Source: Nematostella vectensis (lineage: Eukaryota; Cnidaria; Anthozoa; Actiniaria; Edwardsiidae). Taken from it: a stretch of 64,000 nt of DNA. Each line of letters starts with the position of its first letter. The first letter of the stretch is position 1. Positions 54,864 through 64,000 of the stretch are shown piece after piece. A program made the translations under genes and the position numbers. The notes under the pieces were generated by a model that saw only the letters and a list, made by a program, of their open reading frames with translations, made no database searches and had not been told where the DNA came from. The DNA lies in assembly GCF_932526225.1 (NCBI RefSeq), contig NC_064038.1, forward strand, positions 15,371,575 to 15,435,574, in the 5' to 3' direction.

Positions 54864-55523
54864 CTAACACTGTCGTTGTTGTTCCAACTTGAGCCGACAC
54901 CGGTCCTCCTTCAGAAAATCCATTCCCCTAGGTTGGAGTTGTACATCAGTCATGGGTAATATAGATTTAGTTCGACGATTGAGAAGGCGTTGGGCTGGGC
55001 TGCTTCCTGCTTCTTGAGTTGGTGTGTTTCTTATCTCAAGGAGTGCTAGCTGGGGGTCTGTTTTGTCTTGAGCACATTTTGAGAGCATAGCCTTTGCTGC
55101 TTTTACCCCAGACTCAACTTTTCCATTTGCATTTGGATGCCCAGGTGAAGATAGATTATGCTCAAAGTCCCATTCATAAGCAAAATCCTCAAACTCTTTG
55201 GCATCAAACTGAGGTCCTCCATCACTGACTAGTTGTACAGGGACACCATATCTTGAGAAGTGTTGTTTCAGTTTCCTAATCACTGCAGGGGAGTCAGTTT
55301 TCTTAAGAAGGTCAACGTCCCAGTATCCACTAAAATAGTCAACTGTCAGTAGGTAGTCTTTGTTGTTCCATGAGAATAAATCAACACCAACAATTTCCCA
55401 TGGTGTTTTAGCTTCTATAGTTATGAGTATTTCTTTCTGTTGAGCTTTAGCAAATGTTTGACAGGTATCACAAACACTTGCTACCTGTTTGTTTCTGCAG
55501 ACATACCAGGCCAAAATATGCAT
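54864..55523 (-). pseudogene. Gypsy integrase core
   Basis: CNTC-type zinc end (VCDTCQTFAK), then WEIVGVDLFSWNNKDYLLTV (catalytic Asp), LVSDGGPQFDAKEFEDFA (second Asp) and PNANGKVESGVKAAKAML (Glu). Complete core in one frame; it overlaps the upstream frame at 55481-55523. Confidence 0.92.
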
Positions 55524-56449
55524 TCACGTGCACGTTTTAACATACTCTCACCTCCAAGATGTGATATGTGGAGATGGTCTTTGATCTCCTTACGCATGCT
55601 CTCAGGAACGATGACTCGTTCTCCCTTAAAGATCAATCCATCATGTAAGGTCAGTTCATCTCTAAATGAAAAGTATGGTGTAACCTGAGTAGGCAGTCCC
55701 TGTCTCGAGTCTGGCCATCCTTTAAGAATGACTGATTTCAGAGTTTGCAGAGTATCATTTACTTTAGTGGCTTTCTTTAGCTGTCTAAGCCTTTCTTCTC
55801 TAATTCTTAGGTGACCAACAGCATTAATCTTAGCAAAACTATGCTTGTGTTCAGTATCATCAGGCAAGTATGCACGAGATAAAGTATCAGCTATGTACAT
55901 CTCCTTGCCCTTCTTATATACAACTTCAATGTCATACTGTATAAGTCTAAGCATCATACCTTGAAGACGCTTTGGGGACTTGTGCAGTGGCTTGCGTACA
56001 ATTATTTTCAGGGGTTTATGATCACTATGCACAATGGTTTTCCGTCCAAACGTATATTGGTGGAAACGTTCCAGCGAGAACACAATTGCCAGGCACTCTT
56101 TCTCAATTTGCGCGAACCCGCATTCCGTAGTAGTAAGGGTACGACTGGCATAACACAGCGGCTTTCCTTCTTGTAGTAAAACAGTGCCTAAACCAGTGCT
56201 CGAGGCATCACATTGAATCACAAGTTCTTTGTCAGGATCATAATAAGCAAGTACAGGAGCTGTAGTCACTAGTCTCTTTATTTCGTCCATCGCATGATCC
56301 TGTTCCTCACTCCATTCCCATTCCACATCTTGTCTAGTGAGTCGACGAATAGGATCCATTACCGTGGAGAGTTGTGGAAGGAACTTTGCGAGATAAGTTA
56401 CCATTCCCTGGACACGTCGAGCTCCCTCGACATCAGTGGGGTTTTCCAT
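55481..56449 (-). pseudogene. Gypsy RT thumb, RNase H and integrase zinc region
   Basis: MVTYLAKFLPQLSTVMDPIR, then RNase H (VIQCDASSTGLGTVLLQEG, IVHSDHKPLKII, YIADTLSRA), then the integrase zinc domain (LHISHLGGESMLKRARECIF). A TAA codon immediately upstream (about 56459-56463) separates it from the RT palm. Confidence 0.92.
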
Positions 56450-56461
56450 TTTAAGAATGGC

Positions 56462-57199
56462 TTAGACTTTCTCCATATCAGGTTTTAGACCCTCACTTGT
56501 CACGACGTGACCAAGAAACTCAACTTCAGTGGTCTTGAACACACTCTTCTGGTGATTCAGCTTAATGTTATTTCTAGCACAAACATCAAGTAGATTTCTC
56601 AATTTCTCATCATGATCACTCTCAGAATGTCCATAAACTAGAATGTCATCAGCCACAGAGACCACTCCACGAAGACCTGATAGACTCTCCATGAGCTTAC
56701 GCTGGAATATCTCAGAACTGACTTTGAGACCAAATGGGAGACGACACCAACGAAATCTGCCATTCACAGTGATGAATGTGGTCATGTAACTACTCTCTTC
56801 ATCAAGTTCACAGTGCCATTAACCATGAGCAAGATCAAACTTAGTGAACAGCTCAGCATTGGCGAGCTCAGGCAGGATATCATCAATTGTCGGGAGAGGG
56901 TATATTTCCCTCTGAAGAGCTTCATTCAAGACTCTTGGGTCAAGACAGATCCTGAGCTGGTCATTCTTCTTCTTCTGTATAGAGATCTGTGAGCACCATT
57001 GAGTTGGCTCAGTTACAGGCTTCAGGACTCCAAGCTTGACAAGGTTGTCTAACTCTTTCTCAAGTGCAGGTTTTACACTGATAGGTACTCGTCGTGGTGG
57101 ACTTTGAGTAGGCACGGCATTGCCATCAACCTTGAGATTTACTTTTCCTGAGAAACATCCTACAGCAGTGTCATCAAATACAGCTTTGTATTCAGTCAC
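56462..57199 (-). pseudogene. Gypsy reverse transcriptase palm and fingers
   Basis: Fingers: WCSQISIQKKKNDQLRICLD. Motif A: ELFTKFDLAHG, interrupted by TAA at about 56819-56821. Continues RWCRLPFGLKVSSEIFQRKL and the catalytic VADDILVYG. One nonsense codon inside the core plus the one before the RNase H region. Confidence 0.92.
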
Positions 57200-57313
57200 T
57201 AATTCTATAAATCAATCAGCGACTACGGACCTGCTTGAAGTTATCATAGTTGAGCGTGATGAGCTTCATCTGTTCCGCTGTTTTTTTGCTAAGCAAGGGT
57301 GTTAAATCCTTTT

Positions 57314-58024
57314 TCACAGCTTCATCATGACATTATACTTCTTCTTCGTTATCAGATTTATAGTGATTCTTGGAGTTGAGTGTTTTTGCGGCACATATTT
57401 CTGATTTATAACATTGACTGTGGCACCGCAATCAACCTGGAATTTGACCCTCCGTCCATCTTTTAGACACATCCCAGCATATAAGGGACCACTAGAGACA
57501 GAGTTAATTGATTCAGATATGACTGGGCATACCATTTCAGCAGAGGAATCGGAGTCAGATCCGTCACCAACAGTATGGACTTGTTTCTTGCCACCCAAAC
57601 TTGGACAGCAACTCGAGAAATGGTTGGGAGCCTTGCAATTATTGCATCTCTTCCCCCAAGCTTTGCAGAATTCCTTCTTTAGAGTGTGAGAATAGCCACA
57701 AAATTTGCATTTAGCAGCTTGACGAGGATTCGTGCCTCCAGGTTTACCATTACCGACTGGCTTGTTCCTTTGACCATGTGAAACTCCTTTTGTTTTTTGC
57801 TTGTTTATATTCGATCTGTGTACCTCCTCTTCCTTTCCAGAAATAATCTTCAGTTGATCAGACGTTTTCTCATAACTGTGACAAATGTCAAGTGCTTTCT
57901 GTAGAGTGAGTTTTCCTTCTTGCAGCAGACGCTTTCTGGTATGATCATCTATCACACCAAGTACCACTCTATCCCTCAGTAAGGAAGTTTTCAAGCACTC
58001 ACAGAAATTGCAAGTCTCGGCCAA
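57314..58024 (-). CDS. Gypsy gag nucleocapsid and aspartic protease
   Basis: The retrotransposon gag end (LRDRVVLGVIDDHTRKRLLQ), then a basic linker and a Cys-His box (CKFCGYSH, KRCNNCKAPNHFSSCC), then protease KFQVDCGATVNVIN, where the usual DTGA/DSGA is DCGA. One open frame. Adjacent frames carry the rest of gag and RT. Confidence 0.88.
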   Translation of the reverse strand: MAETCNFCECLKTSLLRDRVVLGVIDDHTRKRLLQEGKLTLQKALDICHSYEKTSDQLKIISGKEEEVHRSNINKQKTKGVSHGQRNKPVGNGKPGGTNPRQAAKCKFCGYSHTLKKEFCKAWGKRCNNCKAPNHFSSCCPSLGGKKQVHTVGDGSDSDSSAEMVCPVISESINSVSSGPLYAGMCLKDGRRVKFQVDCGATVNVINQKYVPQKHSTPRITINLITKKKYNVMMKL

Positions 58025-58437
58025 TGTCTTCAGGTTTGCAACATAGCTGTCAATACTCTCATCAGGTTTCTGGACTCGAGTGTTGAACTTGTACCTCTCG
58101 AAGGTCTCGTTGGTTTCACCAAGTATGTGAGCATCAAGTTTGGTTAGGATATCTTTAGCAGTGTCAGTTTCTACAGGGTCACAGCCATTGTAGATTTGTA
58201 AAGCTTCTATTCCATGGTAGAGATCAAGAGAGATTTCTTGAATTGAGGCGAGTGTGAATCGGCGTTAGAGACGACACAATAATGCTGCCACAGCTGTTTC
58301 CATATTTTCCAACTTTCAACTCCATTCTTTGCCAATTTCACGGGCTCAGGCGGTTTGAAGGCATAACCCGGCTGAAAAGATGATGCTGCAGGTGGAGGAG
58401 CTGGAGGAGTCTCTTCAGATCCGCCAGTAGCAGGCAT
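58025..58437 (-). pseudogene. Gypsy gag N-terminal part
   Basis: Starts MPATGGSEETPPAPPPAA and continues FKPPEPVKLAKNGVESWKIW and LWQHYCVVSNAD. It then changes frame near 58207 (TME/IYNGCDPVETDTAKDILTKL) before joining the nucleocapsid segment. Confidence 0.8.
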
Positions 58438-58596
58438 GGCACAGTACAGAGCAGTGTAGGTTCAATCCACGTGGTCTGAGGTCGAGAATAGAGCGAGTTT
58501 TGAACGCGAATTTAGCAAGGAAATTCGTCAAAACACAGCCCACAACTTGAAGTTCCAGTTGAGATCAAGATAAATTAGCTAACCACGCTGCCACCA

Positions 58597-58742
58597 TGTT
58601 TCAAGATGTGGGCTAACAGTAGATAATCTCACGAGAAGATCAGAGAAAGACAACAACACGAGTGATTAGCTCTGTAGCCAAAATGGAGAACTGCATCCGG
58701 GACTTTATTGTTCTTACCACAGGGAACCCAGATATTGTAACA
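58597..58742 (-). repeat. Gypsy 5' LTR
   Basis: Second LTR, followed directly by TSD ATAGC at 58743-58747. Confidence 0.95.
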
Positions 58743-58747
58743 ATAGC

Positions 58748-59940
58748 ACATTGAGTGCAGTGAACCAAAGAAATGTTTAAGAAATAACAAATTTAGAACA
58801 CATTCTCAGCTTTCCTTAATCTTATTTCGATGCTAACTCTGATGTGGGGATAGTATTTGAAGATAGGACAATCAGCCCTGTCTACTTTCATGGAGCACAC
58901 CTCGAGTCCACCCCACACCTGAAGAGATGATGCTTTTACCTTTCTTGCCCCAATCAGTGTTGTGATATGGCATTTACAATAAAAAACAAGATTATATTTT
59001 TTTATATCCAAAGTAGGCAGTAGAATCTTTGCATACATGTCACACAAACAAGTTGCAGATCTCAGGTATCCCAGTCAACCCTGCGCGCAGGGTCTAGTTT
59101 ATTTTATTTTAAAATGGGCACTTGCACGGCTTGAGTTTTCAGGTCGGCTTTTATCATTATTTTGGAGAATTTGTAACCACCTGAAATTTTGCGGAATTCC
59201 CTAACAATAACTATACCGGTTATTAAAATAATTATTCAACAACTATGAAATACATACATTAATTTGAAATGTTTATCTCACAAAATGAATGGAAACGGAT
59301 GAAATACATGCATTTAATGTCTCGGTACGAGCTGAAAGTTGCTTATTAGATCCTCAGTATTTTAATAAATATCACGGCTTCACATCAGGCTGAATGCCGT
59401 GAACAGTGCGGAACATTACCATTTTTGGTTATATTTGATAAACAGTCTGATTAACCAATCAGAGATGAGTATTACTATGCCCAGTCTCACGCGGACACGC
59501 CTCAACTCAGAGTGGGAAAACAAAATGGCGGTTCCGTTGAATCGGGAAAATCATGTTGAACGCCGCTTTCTAACTCTCTGCTAGCAGTGATTTCTTTCTT
59601 TCGCACTCGGAATGAAGACACTCCAGGAAAAATTTTAGCTGGGATATTGAAACTAAAATGAATCTTATACAGAATGGCAGCGAGTCTCATTACAAAAATG
59701 AAGCTAAATGGTATACAGATTGGCCGCGAGTCACTGTTTATTGTATGCAATTTAAAGACACTACATGAAAGTACTGTTTAAATGTTTATATTTGATCCTG
59801 GAATAAATAGATTTGCTATGATCAGTAAATCTCAGCGATGGCAGTCATTATTCATTGCTGCATTAGTTTGCTATTACTCGTTGTAAAAAAAGTCCTTACC
59901 ACAAATGCTCACATTATGGCTTTTTTTAATAAATGGATTC
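58748..59940. other. Intron sequence without recognised feature
   Basis: Several open frames of 60-85 codons, none with family motifs. No repeat is identified. Confidence 0.4.
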
Positions 59941-59944
59941 TAGA

Positions 59945-61640
59945 GGGGGCACTTGTTTGAGGGGCTATGTAATGTGCTTATTCAATGAGGGGTGTATGTA
60001 TACCTCAGTGTCAGAACCATCCCAAAAAGACTTCATTGTATCCAGCTCTGTTTTCATCATGATTCATTTTATTAAAAAAAGGAAGTTTTGTGACACAAAT
60101 CGTGCTTAATACACAGGTTCTAACACCAAGTTAGAGCCATTGAGGGTGTATTTCATTGTGTGTGCAGACAAATGGAAAAAGGCATGAAGTGTAAACTAGG
60201 GTGAGGAAAAGGCATGGTAAGGGCAAAGGGGTGGTGACTAAGGGTATGTCTAATTGGGGGTGCTGACACAGGTTGTGAAGATGAAGTAAACTTGTACCAT
60301 GTTTGATTACTAGGCCTTGGAGATAATAGGAGAATGGGAGTATAGTCATACCGTGGGTACCAGAGGCTCCAAGCTTCACTAGAGCGGATATCATATGGAT
60401 AATATCTATTCATATTTGGTGATATTTCAGGCTAATTTTTTTTTCTCGCCAGTCTCTATTATATGCGCAAAGAGTCTTTTTTTATATAAAAATGGAATTA
60501 AATTAATTTGATTAGATAGGCAAGTCTGAGTGTTGAAGCTCCCCTTTAAAACTATAGTGATATTAAGAATTTATATGTTTGGGGTATATAGGTTTGAGTA
60601 ATTGTTTGGGAGGTAAGTTTCTACACTTGGTATATTTTATGTATAGAACTCAGGTTTGGGTATTTTTTTTGGGGGGGGGTGGGGGCTAATTTGACAAAAA
60701 GTCCTTATCGCAAATGCTTATTTGAGCATATTATGCCCTTCTTTTTACCCCTCTTGCACCAGGTTTGATTACTAGGCCTTGGAGATTCTAGGAGTATGAT
60801 TGTGCAGTCATAGATATCATACTGTATGTAAAATAAATATTTATATTTGGTGATACTTCAGGAGCATTTTTTATCTCAGTGCCTATTGCACAGAGTTTGT
60901 TTGTTGTCTCTTTTATAAAAATGGAATAAAATTGATTTTATTTAATAAGCAAATCTGAGAGTTGAAGCTCCCTTATAGCAAGATTTTGTATGCTTGGGCT
61001 ATAGAATTTAGGTTTGGTTATTTATTTGGGAGGTAAGTTTCTATGCTTGGTATATTTTATGTATAGAACTCAGGTTTGGGTATTTTTGAGGATGAGTAGG
61101 GGGGGCTAATTCATCAAAAAGTTCTTATCGCAAATGCTTATTTTAACATATTATGCCCCTCTAGCATTAGATTTTATAGGGGGCACTGGTTTGAGTGGCT
61201 ATGTAATGCACTTACTCAATGAGGGCTATTTTATGGTGTGTGCAGACAAATAGGAAAAGGCATAGAGTGTAAAATTAAAGGTTGAGAAATGCGTGGTAAG
61301 GGGAGTGAGGTTGTGATGATTGAGGGCATGTCACATGTGGTGTGCTCACACAAGGTGCGAAGACAAGGAAGTAAAATTGTACCGGATTTGATGACTAGGG
61401 CCTTGGAGGTGAGGAGGATAGAGTTTTTTTTTTTATAAAAGGGAATAAAAATAAATTAAATTTGATAAGCAAATTTTCCTTCTAAAACTTTTTTACGGGA
61501 CTGGCAAGTTTCAAGCGTTTGTATGATTTACGAATAGAACTCAGATTTGGGTTACTTTTTTGGGGGGAAGGGGGGGCTATCTATTCTTGGTGGAGTTTTG
61601 GGTATAGAGTTCAGATGCAGGTATATTCTTAGGGGTGGCG
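59945..61640. repeat. Diverged tandem repeat, period about 430 bp within a larger duplicated block
   Basis: Shared landmarks: tatttggtgatatttcagg (60412) and tatttggtgatacttcagg (60844); tataaaaatggaattaaatt (60486), tataaaaatggaataaaatt (60914) and tataaaagggaataaaaata (61433); gtatagaactcaggtttggg (60640 and 61060) with a related form at 61530; cttatcgcaaatgctta (60704 and 61124). A surrounding block with gtgtgcagacaaatggaaaa recurs at 60160 and 61240. Confidence 0.85.
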
Positions 61641-62969
61641 CGGTTCCATTCTTTTGGGGGCATAAAATGTTCGTATCTGTCGGAACCAGTCATGTTTACA
61701 GCTAGAGTGCCCCCCCATGTTGTTGTGGTGGTCGCAGGGCAAGACATTTAGCTAAAGAATGATAAGAAGCGAACCCCCGAGAGACAAGAGTAGGGTAAAA
61801 TGCTTTTCGGCTAAATATTGACACGAATTTTCATACCTATTCTTCGGCGATTTTTCCCTGTTGTATAGACGTTGGGCCTTGACTCGCACTTTCGTCCTCA
61901 CAATTCAACCTCCGCTCTCCTCAACTTTCACCATACCCTGTGGGCACTCGTTTCGGCTTGTGGTGAAAATTGTTTTAGTATGCCATGACCCTCATTTATC
62001 CTAGTTTAGTCCTGTCAAGGTTCTAAGCCGTAGAATTTGGTCCATCACACTCATATTTCTCTTTTTCTAAACGTAAACATTACGAAAAGAGTTCGATTTT
62101 ACGGCTCCAATAAAAGCGCTAAATTTGAAAAGGTTTCCCAAACGATATTTTACTTTCGAGCACAGGAACTCATCAATCAAATATCAAACTTGGTATAGAG
62201 CAGGATATTTTGCTGTTTTGGTAGATTTTTGCGATGCGACGTCTCGCTAACAAAACAAATTCAAGTTTCAAACTCCGCGCGGCCATTTTGGATATTTGCA
62301 TAATAAGTAGGTAAATCGGTATAACCAAAAATAGTCATGTACGGCACTGGTGAAGAAATTCCTTGTCAGTCATTGTTTTCGATAAAAATTGTAAGACAAA
62401 TTGTTTGAAAAAAATTCTAAAACAACATCTTACCATTACCAATCGCAATAGCTTCCTTGGAATTTAGCTACGATCTGACACATTATGCATTATTCTAGTC
62501 GATGTTGATGATGATTTTTTTGTCGCAGAAAACAAAGACATAAAATCCTGTTCTGGAAACACTGGTAATTATAAAACAGTTAATAATAAAACAAGCTAAA
62601 AGGACACATTCGGGGGGTTACCCGCACGATATTTTTTTTAGCTTTCACGATTCACGAAGAATTGAGAGATATACAATAGTTTGTCGATAGAAAAAAACAA
62701 AACCAACATAGAATTAAAATATCCATGTTAACGAGTAAGGGAGATTGTGTCAGTGACGAAATATCATTTGTCCATTTTCACAAGTAACGATAAATGAAAA
62801 AAAGAAAAAAAACTAACCCTGCTAGCTGAGGCCATTCCAGGTGATCTTATAAAACGGGTGCCACTAGAGTGAGCTATCACGTTATATGTGTTCAACTGGA
62901 ATTACAAATAGAATGATACAGTGCTTGTGGTCATTTAGGGTTTAACCCATATTTTTGTACAACCATCAG
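61641..62969. other. Intron sequence before LRR exon
   Basis: No gene or strong repeat is recognised. It contains the gcggccatttt-type motif also seen in other introns. Confidence 0.4.
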
Positions 62970-63087
62970 CTGAATGCCCCGCTAGCTGCACGTGCTACCA
63001 GTCGTCAGGAAGCATTCCTCGCTTCGTGGTTGAGGGCAGATTGTTATCTGCTGTACCACGTGACATCCCAGAATACACCGCGGTATT
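62970..63087 (+). CDS. Host exon: leucine-rich repeat N-terminal cap (LRRNT)
   Basis: Acceptor ACCATCAG at 62969 and donor GTAAGT at 63088. It enters in phase 1 (matching the CUB exon exit) and leaves in phase 2. Encodes ECPASCTCYQSSG and VVEGRLLSAVPRDIPEYTAV, the CP..C.C.......C/L..VP..IP...  pattern that caps LRR domains. A phase-2 donor right after LRRNT is usual in LRR receptor genes such as LGRs, whose following exons are about 72 bp each. Those exons must lie beyond 64 kb. Confidence 0.85.
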
Positions 63088-63265
63088 GTAAGTACTACGA
63101 GGTTGGGCCTAGGACATGGACTAATGGAAAGGTTTGGTTTTATTAATAGATTTGATGGATATATAAGATATTTCTTTACATATTAGGTTCACATTTTTTC
63201 GGCAAACGGCAAAAAAGATAACCCACAAGAAACAAGCAAACAATAACAACAACAAAAATTGATGC

Positions 63266-63445
63266 GCTTTTGCTGTCCATTACGGGAAAATACGCATTCC
63301 TTAGCGCATATTCCTGGTTAATAAAGTTGATATACATTTATTTCCTTTGCTTTCCATTACGGCAAAATACGCATTCCTTATGGCATATCACCGGTCAATA
63401 AAGTTGATATACATTTATTTGCTTTGCTGTCCATTAAGGCAAAAT
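63266..63445. repeat. ~79-bp tandem repeat, 2.3 units
   Basis: gctgtccattacgggaaaat followed by acgcattccttagcgcatat and taaagttgatatacatttat, repeated from 63347 and again, partially, from 63425. Confidence 0.9.
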
Positions 63446-63509
63446 CATTTTGAATAATTTCGGGCATTGATTACAATAACGAATCCAACGGAAAAAAAAG
63501 GAAATCATC

Positions 63510-64000
63510 GATGTCAGCAGCACTAACACTAACATCATCATTAACACCAACACTAACATCACAAGTACCAACATAAATAACAACACTAACATCAACAATA
63601 CTACCATCAACATCAACACTACCATCACCACTAACACCATCAAAAACAGCACTAACATCACCACTACCACAATCAACAACTACAATAGAATCAACACTAC
63701 CACCATCAACAACAATACTCAAATCACCACTACCACAATCAAAAATAACACTAACACCACCACTATCACCATCAACAGCAACACAAACACCGCCACTACC
63801 ACTTTTAACAACACAAACATCACCACTACCACCATCAACAACTACAATAGAATCAACACTACCACCATCAACAACAATACTAACATCATATCACTACCAC
63901 CATCAGCAACAATACTAACATAATATCACTACCACCATCAACAACAATACTAACATCATATCACTACCACCAGCAACAACAATACTAACATCAAATCACT
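63510..64000. repeat. Trinucleotide-rich repeat (AAC/ATC/ACC), continues past window end
   Basis: Imperfect short repeats of the aacaacaatactaacatcat and caccactaccaccatcaaca kind. Towards the end it resolves into a ~36-bp unit (aatactaacatcatatcactaccaccatc...). Long minus-strand frames here are Val/Leu-rich artefacts. Confidence 0.92.

Larger units (their letters stand above)
54144..58742 (-). mobile_element. Gypsy (Ty3-type) LTR retrotransposon, 4.6 kb
   Basis: Short LTRs at 54144-54290 (147 bp) and 58597-58742 (146 bp) differ by a single base indel. A 5-bp target duplication ATAGC lies at 54139-54143 and 58743-58747. The minus strand has the primer-binding-like site TGGTGGCAGCGTGGTTAG just inside the right LTR. 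The order gag, protease, RT, RNase H, integrase matches Ty3/Gypsy. The nearly identical LTRs imply a recent insertion, yet pol carries in-frame stops. Confidence 0.95.

Noticed and set aside
60131-60413. Minus-strand frames of 86-87 codons
   Set aside because: They lie in the 430-bp tandem repeat, with no motif and no conservation between units.
63434-63722. Minus-strand Val/Leu-rich or Ser/Val/Asp-rich frames
   Set aside because: Translations of the AAC/ATC/ACC repeat.

Overview
The window looks like a chromosome of a multicellular animal, most likely an anthozoan cnidarian (sea anemone or coral). This is inference. It rests on an AT-rich background, short exons with GT-AG introns encoding F5/8C, pentraxin, MAM, CUB and LRR modules, and a dense mix of LINE, BEL/Pao, Gypsy, Harbinger and Polinton-like elements. 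I see no bacterial-style operon architecture outside the viral-type element.

Layout. 1-8.4 kb is repeat territory: a decayed LINE (minus), a copy of a dispersed repeat, a 65-bp satellite array, a perfect 78-bp-arm hairpin, and the 3' half of a second LINE. 8386-20298 is the highlight: a GC-rich, 11.9-kb Polinton/adintovirus-like element. It has ~280-bp terminal inverted repeats and a 6-bp target duplication (AAACAT), and it sits inside the reverse-transcriptase reading frame of that second LINE, whose 5' half resumes at 20305-21550. The element carries a zinc-finger protein, a family-B-like DNA polymerase joined to an SF1 helicase, an HNH protein, a retrovirus-like integrase, three small membrane proteins, a packaging ATPase, a double-jelly-roll major capsid protein, a probable minor capsid protein and two conserved-looking unknowns. 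No maturation protease was seen. Several genes carry stops or frameshifts and the ATPase Walker A lysine is replaced, so this copy appears dead.

22.3-63.1 kb holds at least 13 exons, on the plus strand, of one modular cell-surface protein gene: F5/8C - F5/8C - WSC-like - pentraxin/LamG - MAM - CUB - LRR N-cap. It continues past the window. From 22459 onward the exon phases fit at every junction for which both exons are seen. Its introns are packed with mobile DNA: a Harbinger element (24.4-28.1 kb) nested in another repeat gene, a ~5-kb inverted-repeat element (31.4-36.7 kb) containing a LINE fragment, a tandem duplication (37.6-38.9 kb), minisatellites (41.0-41.5 and 44.9-45.6 kb), a ~530-bp inverted-repeat element abutting an exon (42.6-43.2 kb), a BEL/Pao retrotransposon (47.4-53.5 kb) and a Gypsy retrotransposon (54.1-58.7 kb, TSD ATAGC). 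60-64 kb is mainly tandem repeats.

Only the host exons look like a working chromosomal gene. The Polinton-like island differs from its surroundings in base composition and gene density. Its blocks suggest an early replication cassette reading inward from the left TIR, convergent with an integrase/morphogenesis cassette on the minus strand, plus a short rightward capsid block near the right TIR.
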